64,000 nt of DNA from Pictodentalium vernedei (GCA_031216915.1 CM062290.1:260872291-260936290); one strand, 5' to 3'; counted from the first letter of the stretch, positions 1-11,281 are shown. Notes: generated by a model from the letters alone, not told the origin. Numbers and translations are program-made.

Positions 1-668
1 TCATCTGTTTTACTGGAACTGCTGAGCCAATGTGAACCAAATGTGACAGGAATAGCCTATGAGAGATACTCTACAGACGATCCCCATTTCATACCTGTGG
101 GATAGAAAACATGGCCGCCAGAGACATTCTTTGATTCTGATTGTTGGATTTTAAAAAATCTTCTCCTCTGAAAACCACAAGGCCAAGTGTTTTGAAACTT
201 CACATGCTTGATGACTGGGATACCTTCTACCAATGATCCTCATTTAATCAGGTTGCAAATATGGCTGCAATTGCAGCTTAAAGTTACTGTAGAAACCCTA
301 TGGGAAATCACGTTTTCATCTTCTTCTCTGGAATTACTGAGCCAATGTGGACCAAACTTGGCAGGCATGGTCTATGAGAGGTCTTCTACAACTTTTACTC
401 ATTTTATTCCTGTTGGATGAAAAACGTGGCCGCCAGCAGCATTCTTTGATTCTGATTTGTCAATTTTGAAAACTCTTCTCTTCTGAACCTACAAGGTCAG
501 ATGTTTTGAAACTTCACATGATTGAGGATTGGGACACCTACCAATGGTCCTCATGTAGTGCTGATGTGATGGTGCAAACATGGCCACAATTGTGCCTTGT
601 AGTTACCATGGAAACCCTATGGGAAATCATGCCAGGTGAGCGATTACAGGCTCTTTAGAGCCTCCAGT
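1..668 (+). repeat. 3' part of a hairpin-ended (AGCTCACCTG-type) repeat
   Basis: Two copies of a roughly 320-bp monomer are visible, each with the text ACTGAGCCAATGTG and a closing GGGAAATCA. The same monomers fill 12600-13850. The element ends with CAGGTGAGC (633-641), the inverse of the 5' terminal GCTCACCTG of related copies, followed by the hairpin AGGCTC-TTTA-GAGCCT (648-663). The 5' end lies before the window. Reading frames inside it are not conserved between monomers, so I do not call a gene. Confidence 0.75.
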
Positions 669-1232
669 TTAAACTTAGAAACCCTTGGTGGGGAATACCG
701 TTGGCATTACACATTGTTTAAATTTGAAAAAATAATATTTCAAATAATAAATTTTGATATCGTCTGCATTGGGTAAAGGGTTAATCTGAAATTTGGCAAG
801 GAAAGAACAAATATGACTTCAAAGAGCATTGTGTGTCTGATATTTTTTTCAATTAAATTCATTATGCTGACTGTTCAAGTGACAATTAAATACAGGACCA
901 GACTCCCAAAGACTTTTGGTATGCTATTTTGCAATATGACCAGTTACATATACACATTCTATTGGCTGCTTCCACCTGTTCTATCCATATTGGTTTTCAC
1001 CAGTTCATTGGATTTTTTTTTTTACTTTTCTCGCAAACTGTGCATTGTTTATCGAGACTGCAATATCTTCTGTATCCACATGGTAACCCCAGGAAGTAAA
1101 GCAGTGCTTGTTTACTGTGATAAACAAACTCGGTTTTTCTAGTAAAATAGGATCTTGTCACTAATGCCTGGAGTGAAAAAGGCAACATGGCTATAAACAA
1201 TTGGGTGGACTTGACTTTATCTCCATGTTGCA
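669..1232. other. Intronic sequence without a recognisable gene; piggyBac-like MITE end at about 771-784
   Basis: GGGTAAAGGG followed by TTAA at 771-784 matches the right end of the TTAA-flanked MITEs found at 33478 and 33976. The left end is not clear. A 109-codon open frame at 813-1142 is hydrophobic and AT-driven, without a domain I recognise, so I treat it as chance. Confidence 0.4.
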
Positions 1233-1295
1233 GTCACGATATATCCATTGTGCAGAATATGTTACCTTAAACACCAATAAATAGATAAATTATCT
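1233..1295 (+). repeat. SINE tail fragment
   Basis: The stretch with CAGTCACGATAT and then TACCTTAAACACCAATAAAT matches the 3' end of the complete SINE at 3005-3364. The tRNA-like head is missing, so this is a 5'-truncated copy. Confidence 0.55.
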
Positions 1296-2236
1296 TAGTA
1301 TGCTACTGACATTGACCACTTTAGCATCATTATTGACATTCCAAGACTTGGTCGAGGATAGAGGTCATAGGATAGTACAAAGCAATCAGTAGGTTAATAC
1401 ATCAAGGATTAAGATGGGCCTATGGTGGTATATTACACCCATACTATACTACCAATCCAAACCACCAAGGACTATCTCACAATACCACACTAGATGACAA
1501 CCATGCTTTACCCCCACCCCACAATACTGGTTAACCCAACATTACATAGTACCTATACCAGTCAAAGGATAATATGAAGGTTGATTAATCGTACCAAGGG
1601 CTAATAGTATTCCTACAGGCTATATTTAACCCATACTGTACTATGATATCAGTCGATTACGTGAAGCCTGACACACCCTGACCGGAATAACCGGATTGTA
1701 CAGTGGACAACAACAGCAGTAAATGTTTCTATGGCATCTACATGTGCATCATGACCTCAATAGCAACATCAACCATTTCATGGGGAAAACTTTTCGAGAA
1801 ACCCCACCTTCACCATTAATATTCCATCACATACTCATACTACATGCAAATAGCCCTGTGTGTACATAAATCACTACACAAATCATAGCATACCATATAT
1901 GCAGTACGTACACCACTTGCAGGATCTAGCCAGATATTTTGCACAGAAAAAATGTCCTCCGCCAAAAGTACGGTTCATATGGGAATTTAACTCTAGCTGC
2001 CCCCTCCCCCCCAAAAAAGTCCGGGTAATAGGGCACGATCGGGTACATTACATGCTATACTACTAACCAATCCTTGAATAACTAGTTAATTTGTAAAAAC
2101 AGTCTTCTAATAATCTGTAAATACTTTTTAATCCAGATTGTCGCACTTTCGGATTTTAAATGGTGTCCCGACTCTCCAACTCTTGGGTTTGAAAATAGTT
2201 ATGGTCATTATCATAATTTGAATACAATTCACCACT
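1296..2236. other. No gene or known repeat seen
   Basis: AT-rich sequence with short direct repeats and no splice-flanked open frame that I could tie to a protein family. Confidence 0.4.
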
Positions 2237-2508
2237 GTTTATCGATCATGATACAGCAACTATTAGTATTTTATGAGTTTGTTTACTTTTCGTGATTAGC
2301 AATTGTGATAGTGTATCTGGAAGGCTGGCACAACAAAATCAAAAAACAAATACGAACCCCACTTCCAAATGTTTATCGATCATGATTAAAACAACTATCA
2401 GTATTTTATGAGTTTGTTTACTTTTCATGATTAGCAATTATGATAGTGTATCTGGAAGGCTGGCACAACAAAATCAAAAAAACAAATATGAACCGCACAT
2501 CCAAATAT
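2237..2508. repeat. Direct tandem duplication of a 134-bp unit
   Basis: The block starting GTTTATCGATCATGAT at 2237 is repeated from 2371 with only a few substitutions, including the distinctive GGAAGGCTGGCACAACAAAA. The high identity of the two units suggests a recent local duplication. Confidence 0.8.
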
Positions 2509-2991
2509 TTTCCATTTAAATGACCACCTCAAAGAAATCCAGGCCTACAATGAAGTCATGCAAATGCAGTTTCATGCAGGGGACCCCATCCACCAAAGAG
2601 GAGGAGATATAGAAATATTGATGGTAGATTACAGATCCTGAAATAGAGGTTGTTTAACGGTGAAACAAACATTACAGAATATGCAGACCAAGCATCTGCT
2701 TTATTACATCTTGAATAACATGCTTTCAACATGTATTTAAATTTAATAATAAGTCATTGTTTTGATGTACAAAATTATCTTGTAAATTAATCACTGTTTT
2801 AATGAACAAAAATATCTAACATAGTTTATGGATGCTGTATAACAAATACCAACTTCTTGTTCTGTTCACCAATGAAACAGCAAAATACATGAAACAAACT
2901 ATAAGAGAAAATGTTTGATTTAGCCGCTAGAAAACTAATTAACAAAATCCTGACTGTCCCACTCTCTTCACCTCCTAAAATTAGAAAGTGG
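2509..2991. other. No gene or known repeat seen
   Basis: AT-rich intronic sequence directly before the SINE at 3005. No supported coding or RNA feature. Confidence 0.35.
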
Positions 2992-3004
2992 AATAATCGG
3001 GATG

Positions 3005-3364
3005 GGAGCGCGGTGGCTCAGTAGGTAGCGGTGCAGGCTGCAAGCCGAGAGGTCCTCAGTTTGAATCCCACCTGCGGCAACCGCGTTGTGTCCTTGGGCA
3101 AGACACTTCATCTCCATTGCCCACGTGGGGGCACGATGATGCCGTGTACTAAGCCATACTGCACGTTGATGGTGCACATGTCTTCAACCAGTCTAACCCT
3201 GCCTGTGCTGCAGTGCGGAGTTACGATGTTGGGGAGCTGGCAGCTGCTCGTCGTTGCTCGGTGGTTCTCTCCGGGTACTCCGGCTTCCTCCACCCGTAAA
3301 ACTGTCACGGTCATGATTAGCCATTATGCATAAATATGTGACCTTAAACATCAATAAATAAATA
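3005..3364 (+). mobile_element. tRNA-derived SINE, full length
   Basis: The 5' part reads like a tRNA: GGAGCGCGGTGGCTCAGTAG carries an A-box and AGTTTGAATCC a B-box, the internal RNA polymerase III promoter. A central domain follows (GTCCTTGGGCAAGACACTTC) and the tail is a run of AATA repeats after CTTAAACATC. The element is flanked by a perfect 13-bp target duplication, AATAATCGGGATG, at 2992-3004 and 3365-3377. That shows insertion through target-primed reverse transcription and suggests a fairly young copy. It depends on a LINE in trans; none is visible here. It is not a functional tRNA gene because the acceptor stem does not close. Confidence 0.88.
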
Positions 3365-3383
3365 AATAATCGGGATGACACCA

Positions 3384-3800
3384 TAAATACAGTTTACTAA
3401 TCTGTAAAAACAGTTTATTGATCTGTAAAAACAGTCTTGTAATAATCTGTAAAAACAGTCATCCAATAAATTGTAAAAACTGTCTCCTCATAATCTGTAA
3501 ATACAGTTCACTAATATGTAACAATGGTTTATTAATCTGTAAAAACAGTCTTGTAATAATCTTTAAAAACAGTCATCTGATAAATTGTAAAAGCAGTCTC
3601 CTAATAACCTGTAAATACAGTTTACTAATCTGTAAAAACAGTTTATTAATCTGTAAAAGCAGTCTTGTAATAATCCATAAAAACATCTAATAAATTGTTA
3701 AAACAGTCTCCTAATGATCTGTAAATACAGATTATTAATCTGTAAAAACAGATTACTAATCAGTAAAAACAGTTTACTAATCTGTAAAAACAGATTATTA
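3384..3800. repeat. AT-rich minisatellite with monomers of about 20-24 bp
   Basis: Repeats of AATCTGTAAAAACAGTTTAC with small variants run for about 400 bp. The monomer contains a self-complementary CTGT...ACAG core. A related fragment lies at 2091-2130. Open frames through this block are repeat artefacts. Confidence 0.85.
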
Positions 3801-3880
3801 AATGAAAAGGTCCTGACCCTAATACGCTGCCATAGAAGACAAACAGAAGGATTCAGACTATTTTCCAGGAACTTCATTCT

Positions 3881-4103
3881 ACTGATAGAGTGTTAAATTA
3901 CTTTTGATCATCCAGATTCGTTCATATGGTTTTGCCTTCTTAAAATTTACTCTTCCATCAATTGTAAGAAGGTGAAACCATGTGGACAAATAATTTCATT
4001 TGAAAGATAATATGAAGCATATCCACAGAAGTTGTGTAAGCTTCACCTGAACTTCAGAATAAAGTCTAAATATCGGCATCCAGCACTCAACCAGTTAGAA
4101 GCA
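3881..4103. mobile_element. Palindromic MITE, family P, copy 1
   Basis: The terminal text CTGATAGAGTGTTAAATTAC is mirrored by CAGCACTCAACCAGTTAG at the far end. The inner part (GCCTTCTTAAAATTTACTC, then ATTGTAAGAAGG) is the divergent central palindrome of this family. It has no coding capacity. Confidence 0.6.
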
Positions 4104-4258
4104 CATTGTTAAAAACTCGGTGAATAGATTTGCTTTTTTGGATGCAACAGCACTAGGCAGGCATTGACTTTATAGAAACAATTTGTTTAGTGAATTAACA
4201 TTAAAATATTTCCCCCGAATGTCTGCAAAATAAAAGAATGTGCCTCAGTGTCAGTCAA

Positions 4259-4475
4259 GCCAGAAAATAAGCAGACTGTCGTCTGCAAAATGAGGTCCCC
4301 AGAGGGTAGCATCACTAAATTTACCCTCTGAGAACCTCAATATGAATCAGGGTCTCAAAACTAAACAGAAGGAGGTACCCAGTGGATAAATTGGCCCAGT
4401 GTATGGGATAGCATCATCAAATTCACCCTCTGGGGACCTCATTCTGCAAATATTTGACTGCTTATTTTCAGGCCT
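4259..4475. mobile_element. Inverted-repeat MITE of about 217 bp
   Basis: The left arm (GAAAATAAGCAGACTG, then AATGAGGTCCCCAGAGGGTA) is mirrored at the right by ACCCTCTGGGGACCTCATT and CTGCTTATTTTC. The arms are about 50 bp and nearly complementary, so the whole element can fold back. No open frame is present. The family is unassigned. Confidence 0.75.
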
Positions 4476-4596
4476 GTTGTCAGTTGGAACTTGCAAGGAA
4501 CACATTCTGGTCACATGGAGCTGTCGAATAAAACGAATGAGTTAATCGAATGGGACCAATGTAACATATGGACAACATGATCTTTTCTAGTCTTGG

Positions 4597-4800
4597 AATT
4601 GACTGGGAGAGTGTTGAATTATTTTTAGTTATCAAAATTTGTTCACATGTCTTTGCCTGTTGCAATTTATGGGAGAGTGAATACAGGCACTCTCCCATAC
4701 ATTGTAACAAGGCAAATCCTTGCAGACTAAATAATTTTACTTCAAAGATAATATGAAGCATATCTGCTGAGCATGAAGCCTTTATGTTGTGACATCTGTA
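4597..4800. mobile_element. Palindromic MITE, family P, copy 2
   Basis: The centre is an inverted repeat of ATTTATGGGAGAGTG and CACTCTCCCATACATTG (about 4669-4705), flanked by TTTGCCTGTTGC and GTAACAAGGCAAA. The outer text GGGAGAGTGTTGAATTATTT matches the ends of the other copies at 3881, 8371, 8550 and 9124. Confidence 0.65.
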
Positions 4801-5237
4801 CTATTGAATAATGCACAATTTTGGGCTTCAAATAACAAAGGACATGACCAATAGATGTTTTTGCTCCTTCCCATTCCGTGTGCCACTGAGATCAAACTTA
4901 AATTGAAATATAAGATTTGAAGTTGCTTTGTGATGATATCATTCAAACCTATTTTTGCAGCACTGTCTGATCAGGTGTTACCAGTGATACCAACATTTCT
5001 GAGCAACCAATAAAACATGATGTCATATTGTTCTCTCAATAAAGCATCAAACTTCTCTCAAATCGTTCGAGTTGGAGGGCTCTTCAGTGTAGGACTGTGT
5101 AAGGTTTGGAGACAGGATAGTGAGTCAGAGAAAAATAATAGGTATCTTCTCCTGTTGACTTGCAATTTGTTCATTGGCAAAAGTTAAAGCTTTGGTATCC
5201 ACTGTAAGAATAAAACTCCTATCTGGTTTTCTGATTA

Positions 5238-5617
5238 CAGGGTTCTTACATCATTTTTAAATTCTTGGAAAAATATGGAAATTTGTGTCAGTCTTGAAAA
5301 GTATGAAAAAATGTGATTCAAGCATTGAGCATATTGAAAAATTATGGAAATTAACTTTTTTAACAAATTAACCCCCTCTCCACAGTGCTGTTGAAATATA
5401 AAAATTTCAACCTGCAATTATTTACCACAATGTGACAAGAAGTTTAACCAATTCAGTCTGTCAAACAAGATTGAATTGGTTAAATTCCTAGTTGTATTCT
5501 GAGAAATGTTTTTAAAAAAATTTAAATTCTACATTGCATTACTGATTATTTCAGAAATGTGCTGACAAAAATGGAGAAAGTATGGAACTTTTTTTTATAG
5601 CAGTTGTAAGAACCCTG
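5238..5617. mobile_element. Short DNA transposon relic (MITE) with 13-bp perfect TIRs
   Basis: CAGGGTTCTTACA at 5238-5250 is exactly mirrored by TGTAAGAACCCTG at 5605-5617. The inner text (TTGGAAAAATATGGAA) resembles the hAT-type MITE at 55902. No clear 8-bp duplication is seen. Inside lies a separate hairpin, TTTAACCAATTCA with TGAATTGGTTAAA (about 5440-5485). Confidence 0.7.
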
Positions 5618-6728
5618 GACTGTGGTGCTACTCAGGTCTGATACAACAGCTGCTGCAATTTTATCACATTCTTTGATTGAAGCTTTACTGCTTTATATGA
5701 TTCAACACTATATAAACTTTAAGACGATTTCATCAAATTTCTTCTGAAACTTGAAAGAATTTGTTTCAGCTTCGTTAGACAATGCATGATCAAAAATAAC
5801 ATTAGGTTTTCTTGGTCCCATAATGGTTTGCATTGTATACAATTTTCTGCTATCAATATTTATCAAGGACAGAGCTTTCCATGTATGATTAAATTCTAAT
5901 CCCTGAAGGTTGAATATGTTTCTGATTTCTCTTACATGATTCTTCACTTTGGGGATTACAAACACAGTCATGAGCAGCATCATCCACATTCAGAGATTCT
6001 GTTGGAGAATTTCTAAATAACCCAAGAAAAATTCTTTTTGCTTGGTTGTGAATTGTATTCAGTGGTTTTAACCCCTATCATTCACGCAGTTCAACAGAAT
6101 TTTCTAAAATCACTTTGTTTTTCTCTTGTTTAACCATGAAATTAACCAATTATATCTTCTTTGACAGAACCCTCTGAGCTCTGTCAAGCAACATATATTT
6201 GGTTAAATATCAAACACTGCATTATGGAAAATATTTTCTGCTGAAAACTTTGCCATTTTAACAGAGTGCAGAGGGTTAAGTAAGACTGTCCAGCAGAGCC
6301 ATACACAGCACAAGTGAAATAATGTTTTGCCAGCCACCCCCCCCCCCCCCACCCCCCCTTCCAGTCAGTGCTGCCAGCGTCCTACAAAGTGTTAAGAACA
6401 TTCTGACATTTATGCTGGCATTTTTTAAAGTGAGGAATAAAGATTAGTATCTTGTCAAACTCAAAAGTCAAGGAACGTTGTCTCTTTAACCACATTGATA
6501 GTTGTTCCATCTACTTTCAACTCAAGGTGCTGTTGATATGTCTGGAGCCAAAATAAATGTCTTTTGTAGTGTAAAACATGAAGTCATTTTCTGTTGCCCA
6601 TTCAGGAACTTAGGACTAAGCTGAAGGTTTTGCTCAATTGTATTCACATTGTTCCCAATGAAGCACATTAATTAAGACCTCTATACAATGAGGAGTCCCT
6701 GATATTTGCAATCGAGTCAGTAATAATC
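5618..6728. other. Intronic sequence; small hairpin element at 6143-6203 and a C-run at about 6338-6358
   Basis: At 6143-6203 AACCAATTATATCTT and ATATATTTGGTT flank CTTTGACAGA and GAGCTCTGTCAAGCAA, a copy of the hairpin unit also seen at 11974-12011 and 52248-52325. A homopolymeric C-run follows. No supported gene. Confidence 0.45.
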
Positions 6729-7992
6729 AATTTTTTTCAAATTTTGTTGAAAAACATGGCCTCCAGTAGCTATCTTGGATTTGGATTTTAATTCTCCAAC
6801 AATTCCTTTAGCTCACCCTATAGGCAGCAGCTCTCACCGGATCAGTCACAAATTTCATATGTACCTTTTGGGCAATATCTAGATGGGAGCTATCAAATTT
6901 TTTCAGAATTTTGTTGAAAAACATGGCTGCCAGTGGCCATCTTAGATTTGGCATGTAAATTGTCAACAATCCCATTAGCACACCCTACAGGCCATATCTC
7001 TCACCCAAATTTTAAAAAATTTCATATGTAGCTTGGGTGGGATGTCTTGATGGGAGCTTTCAAATTTTTCTTAATTTTGTTGAAAAACGTGACCACCAGC
7101 AGCCATCATGGATTTGGATATACATTGTCAACAATTCCTTTAGCACACCCTACAGGCTGCATCTCTCACCTGATCTTTTTTTAATTACATATAGAGCTTT
7201 GGTGTGATGTCTGGATGGGAGCTATAAAAAAAATTTCTTCATTTCATTGAAAAGTATGGCCGCCATCAACCATCTTGGATTTTTGGCACATGAATTGTCA
7301 ACAATTCCTTTAGCACACTCTTCAGGCCACATCTCTCACCCAAGCTTTTTCAAATTTGATATGTAGTTTTGTTGTGATATCTGGATGGGAGCTACCAAAT
7401 TTTTCAGAATTTTGTTGAAAAACATGGTTGCCAGGGGCCATCTTAAATTTGGCGTGTAAATTGTCAACAATTCCATTAGCACACCCTACAGGCCGCATCT
7501 CTCACCTGAATTTTTTCAAATTTCATATGTAGCTTTGGTGTGATGTCTAGATGGAAGCTATCAAATTTTTCTGAATTTTGTTGAAAAACGTAACCGGCCG
7601 TGGGCATCTTGGTTTTGGAATATAAATTGTCAACAATTCCATTAGCAGACCCTACAGGCCGCACCTCTCACCTGATCTTTTTCAATTTTTATATGCAACT
7701 TTGGTATGATGTCCAGATGGGAGCTATCAAATTTTTCTCTGTTTTGTTGAAAAAGATGGCCACCGCCAGCCATGACATATAGAAAGGATATGACATATAA
7801 ATTGTCAACAATTCCATTAGTATACCCAATAGGCCCCATCACTCACCCGATTTCTTCAGATTTAATATGTAGTTTTGGTGTATTGCCTTTTCTGTAGAAA
7901 CTTCAGTGAATGAGTTGGCATCACTGGATCTTTCTATTTAGTTCAGTCCCTTCTTGGACAAGTTGAGCTGCAGTGTCATTGACACTTTCATT
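6729..7992 (+). repeat. Tandem monomer array with hairpin-type 3' end (AGCTCAACTTG family, 5'-truncated)
   Basis: Seven monomers of about 178 bp each carry GTCAACAATTCC, TTAGCACACCCTACAGG, CATCTCTCACC and GATGGGAGCTATCAAATTTT. The array ends with CAAGTTGAGC (7959-7968), the hairpin AGTGTCA-TTGACACT (7972-7986) and a TTCATT tail. This 3' end is the same as in the complete elements ending at 54911 and 62180. The 5' hairpin is missing. The end lies only 25 bp before the splice-acceptor of the host exon at 8018. Confidence 0.8.
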
Positions 7993-8017
7993 TATTTTAT
8001 TTTTGTTTTGTTTTCAG

Positions 8018-8081
8018 GAATATGAACAGCAGTTGTTCGCAGGAGCTGTTGCATATATAAATCTGGAAGAAGTTGTTAAAG
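8018..8081 (+). CDS. Internal exon of a glutamate carboxypeptidase II / transferrin-receptor family protein
   Basis: The exon is bordered by TTTTGTTTTCAG and a GTATTG donor and reads EYEQQLFAGAVAYINLEEVV plus K. It joins in frame (split Gly codon) to the exon at 11127. The AYIN segment followed by a GNY/SASP segment is the peptidase-domain strand and loop of GCPII, NAALADase-like peptidases and transferrin receptors, which are type II membrane proteins with an M28-type zinc peptidase fold. In GCPII the residue two after AYIN is a zinc-ligand aspartate; here that position is Glu. Upstream exons, expected to carry the WDAEE-type motif, were not found and probably lie before the window. The gene could be a catalytic NAALADase or a non-catalytic transferrin-receptor-like paralogue. 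Confidence 0.82.
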
Positions 8082-8163
8082 GTATTGATATTGTATGAAA
8101 GTCATTTAAAATGTTTCATATATTCCCTCTGCTTGGTCTCATGAAATGAATGTTTTCTTTGTA

Positions 8164-8998
8164 CGGTGGAACCCTGTTATTTGAATAGCCCCTTTGCCAG
8201 TGAAAATTATTCAATTAACAAGAGTATTCATTTCACATCTTTGGTCATTTTCCTGTATTCTGGAGATAAAGTTAGCGTTTATTCTATTATAGAACTCTGT
8301 CAAACAAGATATAATAAATAAATTACAATGCCTGTATTGGATGTACTGGGTCCAAATAGGACTCTTAACTGGTTGAGTGCTCAATTATTTCTCTTTTTCA
8401 AAATTTGTTCACATTTCCTTGCCTTGTTACAATTTATGGTAGAATCCCTATTGGAATTCTCTCATAAATTGTAGCAAAGTAAGTACATACAGATGAAATA
8501 ATTTCACTTCAAAGATAATATGAAACACATCCACCTGCAAATCAGAATAGACCTGGTAGAGTGCTAGAAGCCCATATCTGGGCTTTATTCTGAAGATGAG
8601 GTGCCACAACTTGAAGGCTTATGTTCAGTGGATGTGTTTTGTATTATCTTCAAAGTGATATCATTTAGTTTGAAAAGGTTTGCCTTGTTACAATTTATGG
8701 GAGAGTGCCCATAGGCACTCTCCCATAAATTGTAACAAGTCAAAGACGTGTACAAAATTTGATGGCCAAAAATAATTTAGCATTCTACCAGTTAAATAAT
8801 ATTTGGTGATGTCCGGATAATTTCTTAACATATTACAAGATTTTTTATTCAGTTAACAGAGGTTAACCTACATGCAGTTAACAGGTCAGATTTGTACTGA
8901 AGGTATGGTAAGTGCTTTTGTGTCTGGTGTCTGGAAGTTGTATTTAGTTAACAGGGTTTTTCAATTAAGAGGTAACCAATTGAGTGGCCTTCACTGCA
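8164..8998. mobile_element. pogo/Tigger-like MITE with GGTGGAACCC end, containing palindromic MITEs of family P
   Basis: The left end CGGTGGAACCCTGTTATTTG and the right-end text GTTAACAGGGTTTTTCAATT belong to the family that is complete at 11720-12174. Inside are two family P palindromes in opposite orientations, about 8371-8570 and 8550-8795, with centres ATTTATGGGAGAGTGCC and its complement. No coding sequence is present. A right-end relic of the same family lies at about 49256-49395. Confidence 0.55.
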
Positions 8999-9123
8999 CT
9001 GATGTATTTTGAATTAAAAAAAATCAGTAACAGCAACCAAAACCTAAACTGGAATAATATACTTTGGAACATTGGCAAAGATTTCCAATAGCCCTTATCA
9101 AGCTGAATGCTGGATCCACTATT

Positions 9124-9380
9124 AACTGGTAGAGTGCTTGAAGCCCATATTTGGGCTTTATTCTGAAGTGCCGGTACCACAATTTAAAGGCTTCATGTTC
9201 CATGGATGTGCTTCATATTATCTTTGAAGTGAAGTTATTTTATCTGTTATGATTTGCCTTGTTACAATTTATGGGAGAGTGCCTACTGGCACTCTCCCAT
9301 AAAATGTAACAAGGCAAAGATGCACAAAGAAATTGTAAGGTCCAAAAATAATTTAGCACTCTTCCATTTAAAAGGCATCA
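9124..9380. mobile_element. Palindromic MITE, family P, copy 5
   Basis: ACTGGTAGAGTGCTTGAAGC at the left end is partly mirrored by AATTTAGCACTCTTCCATTT at the right. The centre at 9265-9310 is a near-perfect palindrome of TTGTTACAATTTATGGGAGA and its complement around GTGCCTACTGGCAC. Confidence 0.7.
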
Positions 9381-10384
9381 AATTCCAAAGATGTGCTTCA
9401 TATTCCATTGGAAGTAGAAATTACTTATTTGCTAGGTCATAACTTAATTAAGAATGTTCTGTCAATTGGAACTCTGGTGTCTATTATATTTGGATTTGGC
9501 ATATAAATTGTCAATAATTCCATTAGCATACCCAATAGGTCACACCTCTCACCCGAAATTCTCTTTAAAATAGTGGTTTGAGTTGAAAATCATTTTTGAG
9601 ACTTTGAGTGTCAGTTGGTGGGGTTGGGGGGGGGGGGGGGGGGGGAGGAGAGATAACCTGATTTGTGTATCTCCACCTCCATCTGGAAAGTTTTCTTTTA
9701 TCACAACCCATGCATATGAATAATGTACCCAGAGACAACTAGACAGAACACAAATGATTGTGGTGTATATGCTATTCCAAACAGTCTTCATTTGTTAAAT
9801 GGTAATGCCAGTCGATTCATGTTTCATCCTAAACAAATGACGTAACATCTTTCCTGTTGTTTCCAAAAGGTTTATCTGAGTCCCTTTCCAACAGGTGATG
9901 GTAACTCTGTCTTACCAGAGACACATTTCTACCTGTGACATATTTAAGCAATTTCAATTGACAAATTGAATTTAGTATAAAAGGTTAATAAATTTCATCC
10001 ATATTTTCCATTTTCAACATTCATATATGCAAGTTGTGAAAAAAAGAAAACAATTTTGGTTGTGTAGTAGGGGAGAAGATGCCCTGACCAGGTTTTTTCC
10101 CTCACCTGACATTCAAAGTCTCAAACGTTTTGTTCCCTTTTACATTTCCCAGAATGATATGCATAAGTTATGAGAAAATGTAAAAAATCAGATACTCTGA
10201 CCAGGTTATGCTCCTCCACTTGGCGCTAGAGAGTCACAATTTGTTTTGTTTTTTTGGCTCACACCAATCTTTTGAAAGGAATTTCATCAATATTTTCCAT
10301 TTTCAAGATTCATATGCATAAGTTGGACAAAATAAGGATTTGAGCCAAGAAAAATTTCATGACTTAAACTGTTGTGTGACTTGG
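9381..10384. other. Intronic sequence; one stray array monomer at 9488-9557 and a G-run near 9626-9645
   Basis: 9488-9557 (GGATTTGGCATATAAATTGT, then CACACCTCTCACC) is one half-monomer of the array at 6729. The G-run is followed by AGGAG. Nothing else is supported. Confidence 0.5.
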
Positions 10385-10722
10385 TAGATATGCAGGTGAG
10401 AGTGCAGTGGTCCAGTGGTTTCAGCATTGGAATTCAAACTGAAATGTCTGTGGTTCAATTGCCTCCAGGGTAAACTGCATGGTTTCTTTGGGCAAGTAGC
10501 TTAATTCTGATTGCTGGCATGGTGTAGTATACATCGATAGTGCACTTGTCTCAACCGATTCTAGCCCTGCTTGTGTGGTGTTAGTATGTTGGGGAGTCTG
10601 ACAGTTGCCCACCACTGCTCAGTGATTCTCTCTGGGTACTCCAGCTGCCTCCACCCATAAAACTGTCTGCCACCAGGTGACCCTGCCAGAAGTGTCATTA
10701 AACCCCAATAAAAAAATATACT
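10385..10722 (+). mobile_element. tRNA-derived SINE, diverged copy
   Basis: Same layout as the SINE at 3005: a tRNA-like head (GAGTGCAGTGGTCCAGTGG, then GGTTCAATTGCC as B-box), the central TTTGGGCAAGTAGCTTAATT, ATGTTGGGGAGTCTGACAG, TCTCTGGGTACTCCAGCTGC, and the tail GTCATTAAACCCCAATAAAA. Many substitutions indicate an older copy. Confidence 0.8.
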
Positions 10723-11126
10723 AGTCACAATATTCTGCCTCCATCTGTTTTTTTTTCTACACAATTTTAGCATTGAGGAAGTATAAATCATGTGAGTGAA
10801 TCATCCATGCAAATGGAATGAAAAAAGTTGAAACTCAATATTTCAAGAAGTTTGGTGGGGTTTTTTTTCAGATTTGTTGCCCCTTTCTAGTTCCAATTGA
10901 ACACAGAGATACCAAAGCAAATTCTCTAAAAACTTCTCTGACTAAATGGAATAGTAAAATATTCAGGTGCAGGATTATAAACCAGGTCAGGGGAAAATAA
11001 ACCAGTTTATCTTCCACCTGTGGGTGGTGGGGTAGATGAATAAGGGGTGGGGTGGGACGGTATTGTAGTACATCGGTACTTACCCAAGTAGGAAACATAT
11101 TTTGAAGGATTTTATCATATTTTCAG
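10723..11126. other. Intron sequence before the second exon
   Basis: No repeat or gene recognised except the polypyrimidine tract and ATTTTCAG acceptor that end at 11126. Confidence 0.4.
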
Positions 11127-11281
11127 GCAACTACAGTTTTTCAGCCTCAGCTAGTCCAATGTTATTTGATTTAATTCACAGTGCATCTAAATCCGTCCAT
11201 TCTCCAGATGTTGATTTCTCTGATCAAACAGTATATGAAAGGTGGAGGAAAAAATTTCCAGATTCCAGCTATAAACCCTAG
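11127..11281 (+). CDS. Internal exon of the same GCPII/transferrin-receptor family protein; ends in an in-frame TAG
   Basis: Between a TTTTCAG acceptor and a GTAAAT donor the exon reads G-NYSFSASASPMLFDLIHSAS, then KSVHSPDVDFSDQTVYERW and RKKFPDSSYKP. This matches the family in order: GNY/SASP-ML-LI, the SPD segment, and YExWxKK-S. The exon continues the frame of the exon at 8018. Its last three bases before the donor are TAG in that frame, and the next exon (49562) needs two carried-over bases while this exon supplies none. One base fewer at this border would keep the frame, so either there is an assembly or point error here or this allele is broken. The alternative donor at 11241 (AG|GTGGAG) would keep phase but would drop a conserved segment. 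Confidence 0.8.

Noticed and set aside
813-1142. 109-codon hydrophobic open frame as a small membrane protein gene
   Set aside because: AT-rich, no conserved motif, overlaps an opposite open frame and lies between repeats; chance opening is more likely.
3005-3080. tRNA gene
   Set aside because: A- and B-boxes are present but the acceptor and anticodon arms do not close, and the unit has a SINE body, tail and target duplication.
11241-11241. Donor AG|GTGGAG as the true end of the second exon
   Set aside because: It would fix the phase but remove the conserved W-R-K-K...P segment that fits the family; kept as an alternative only.
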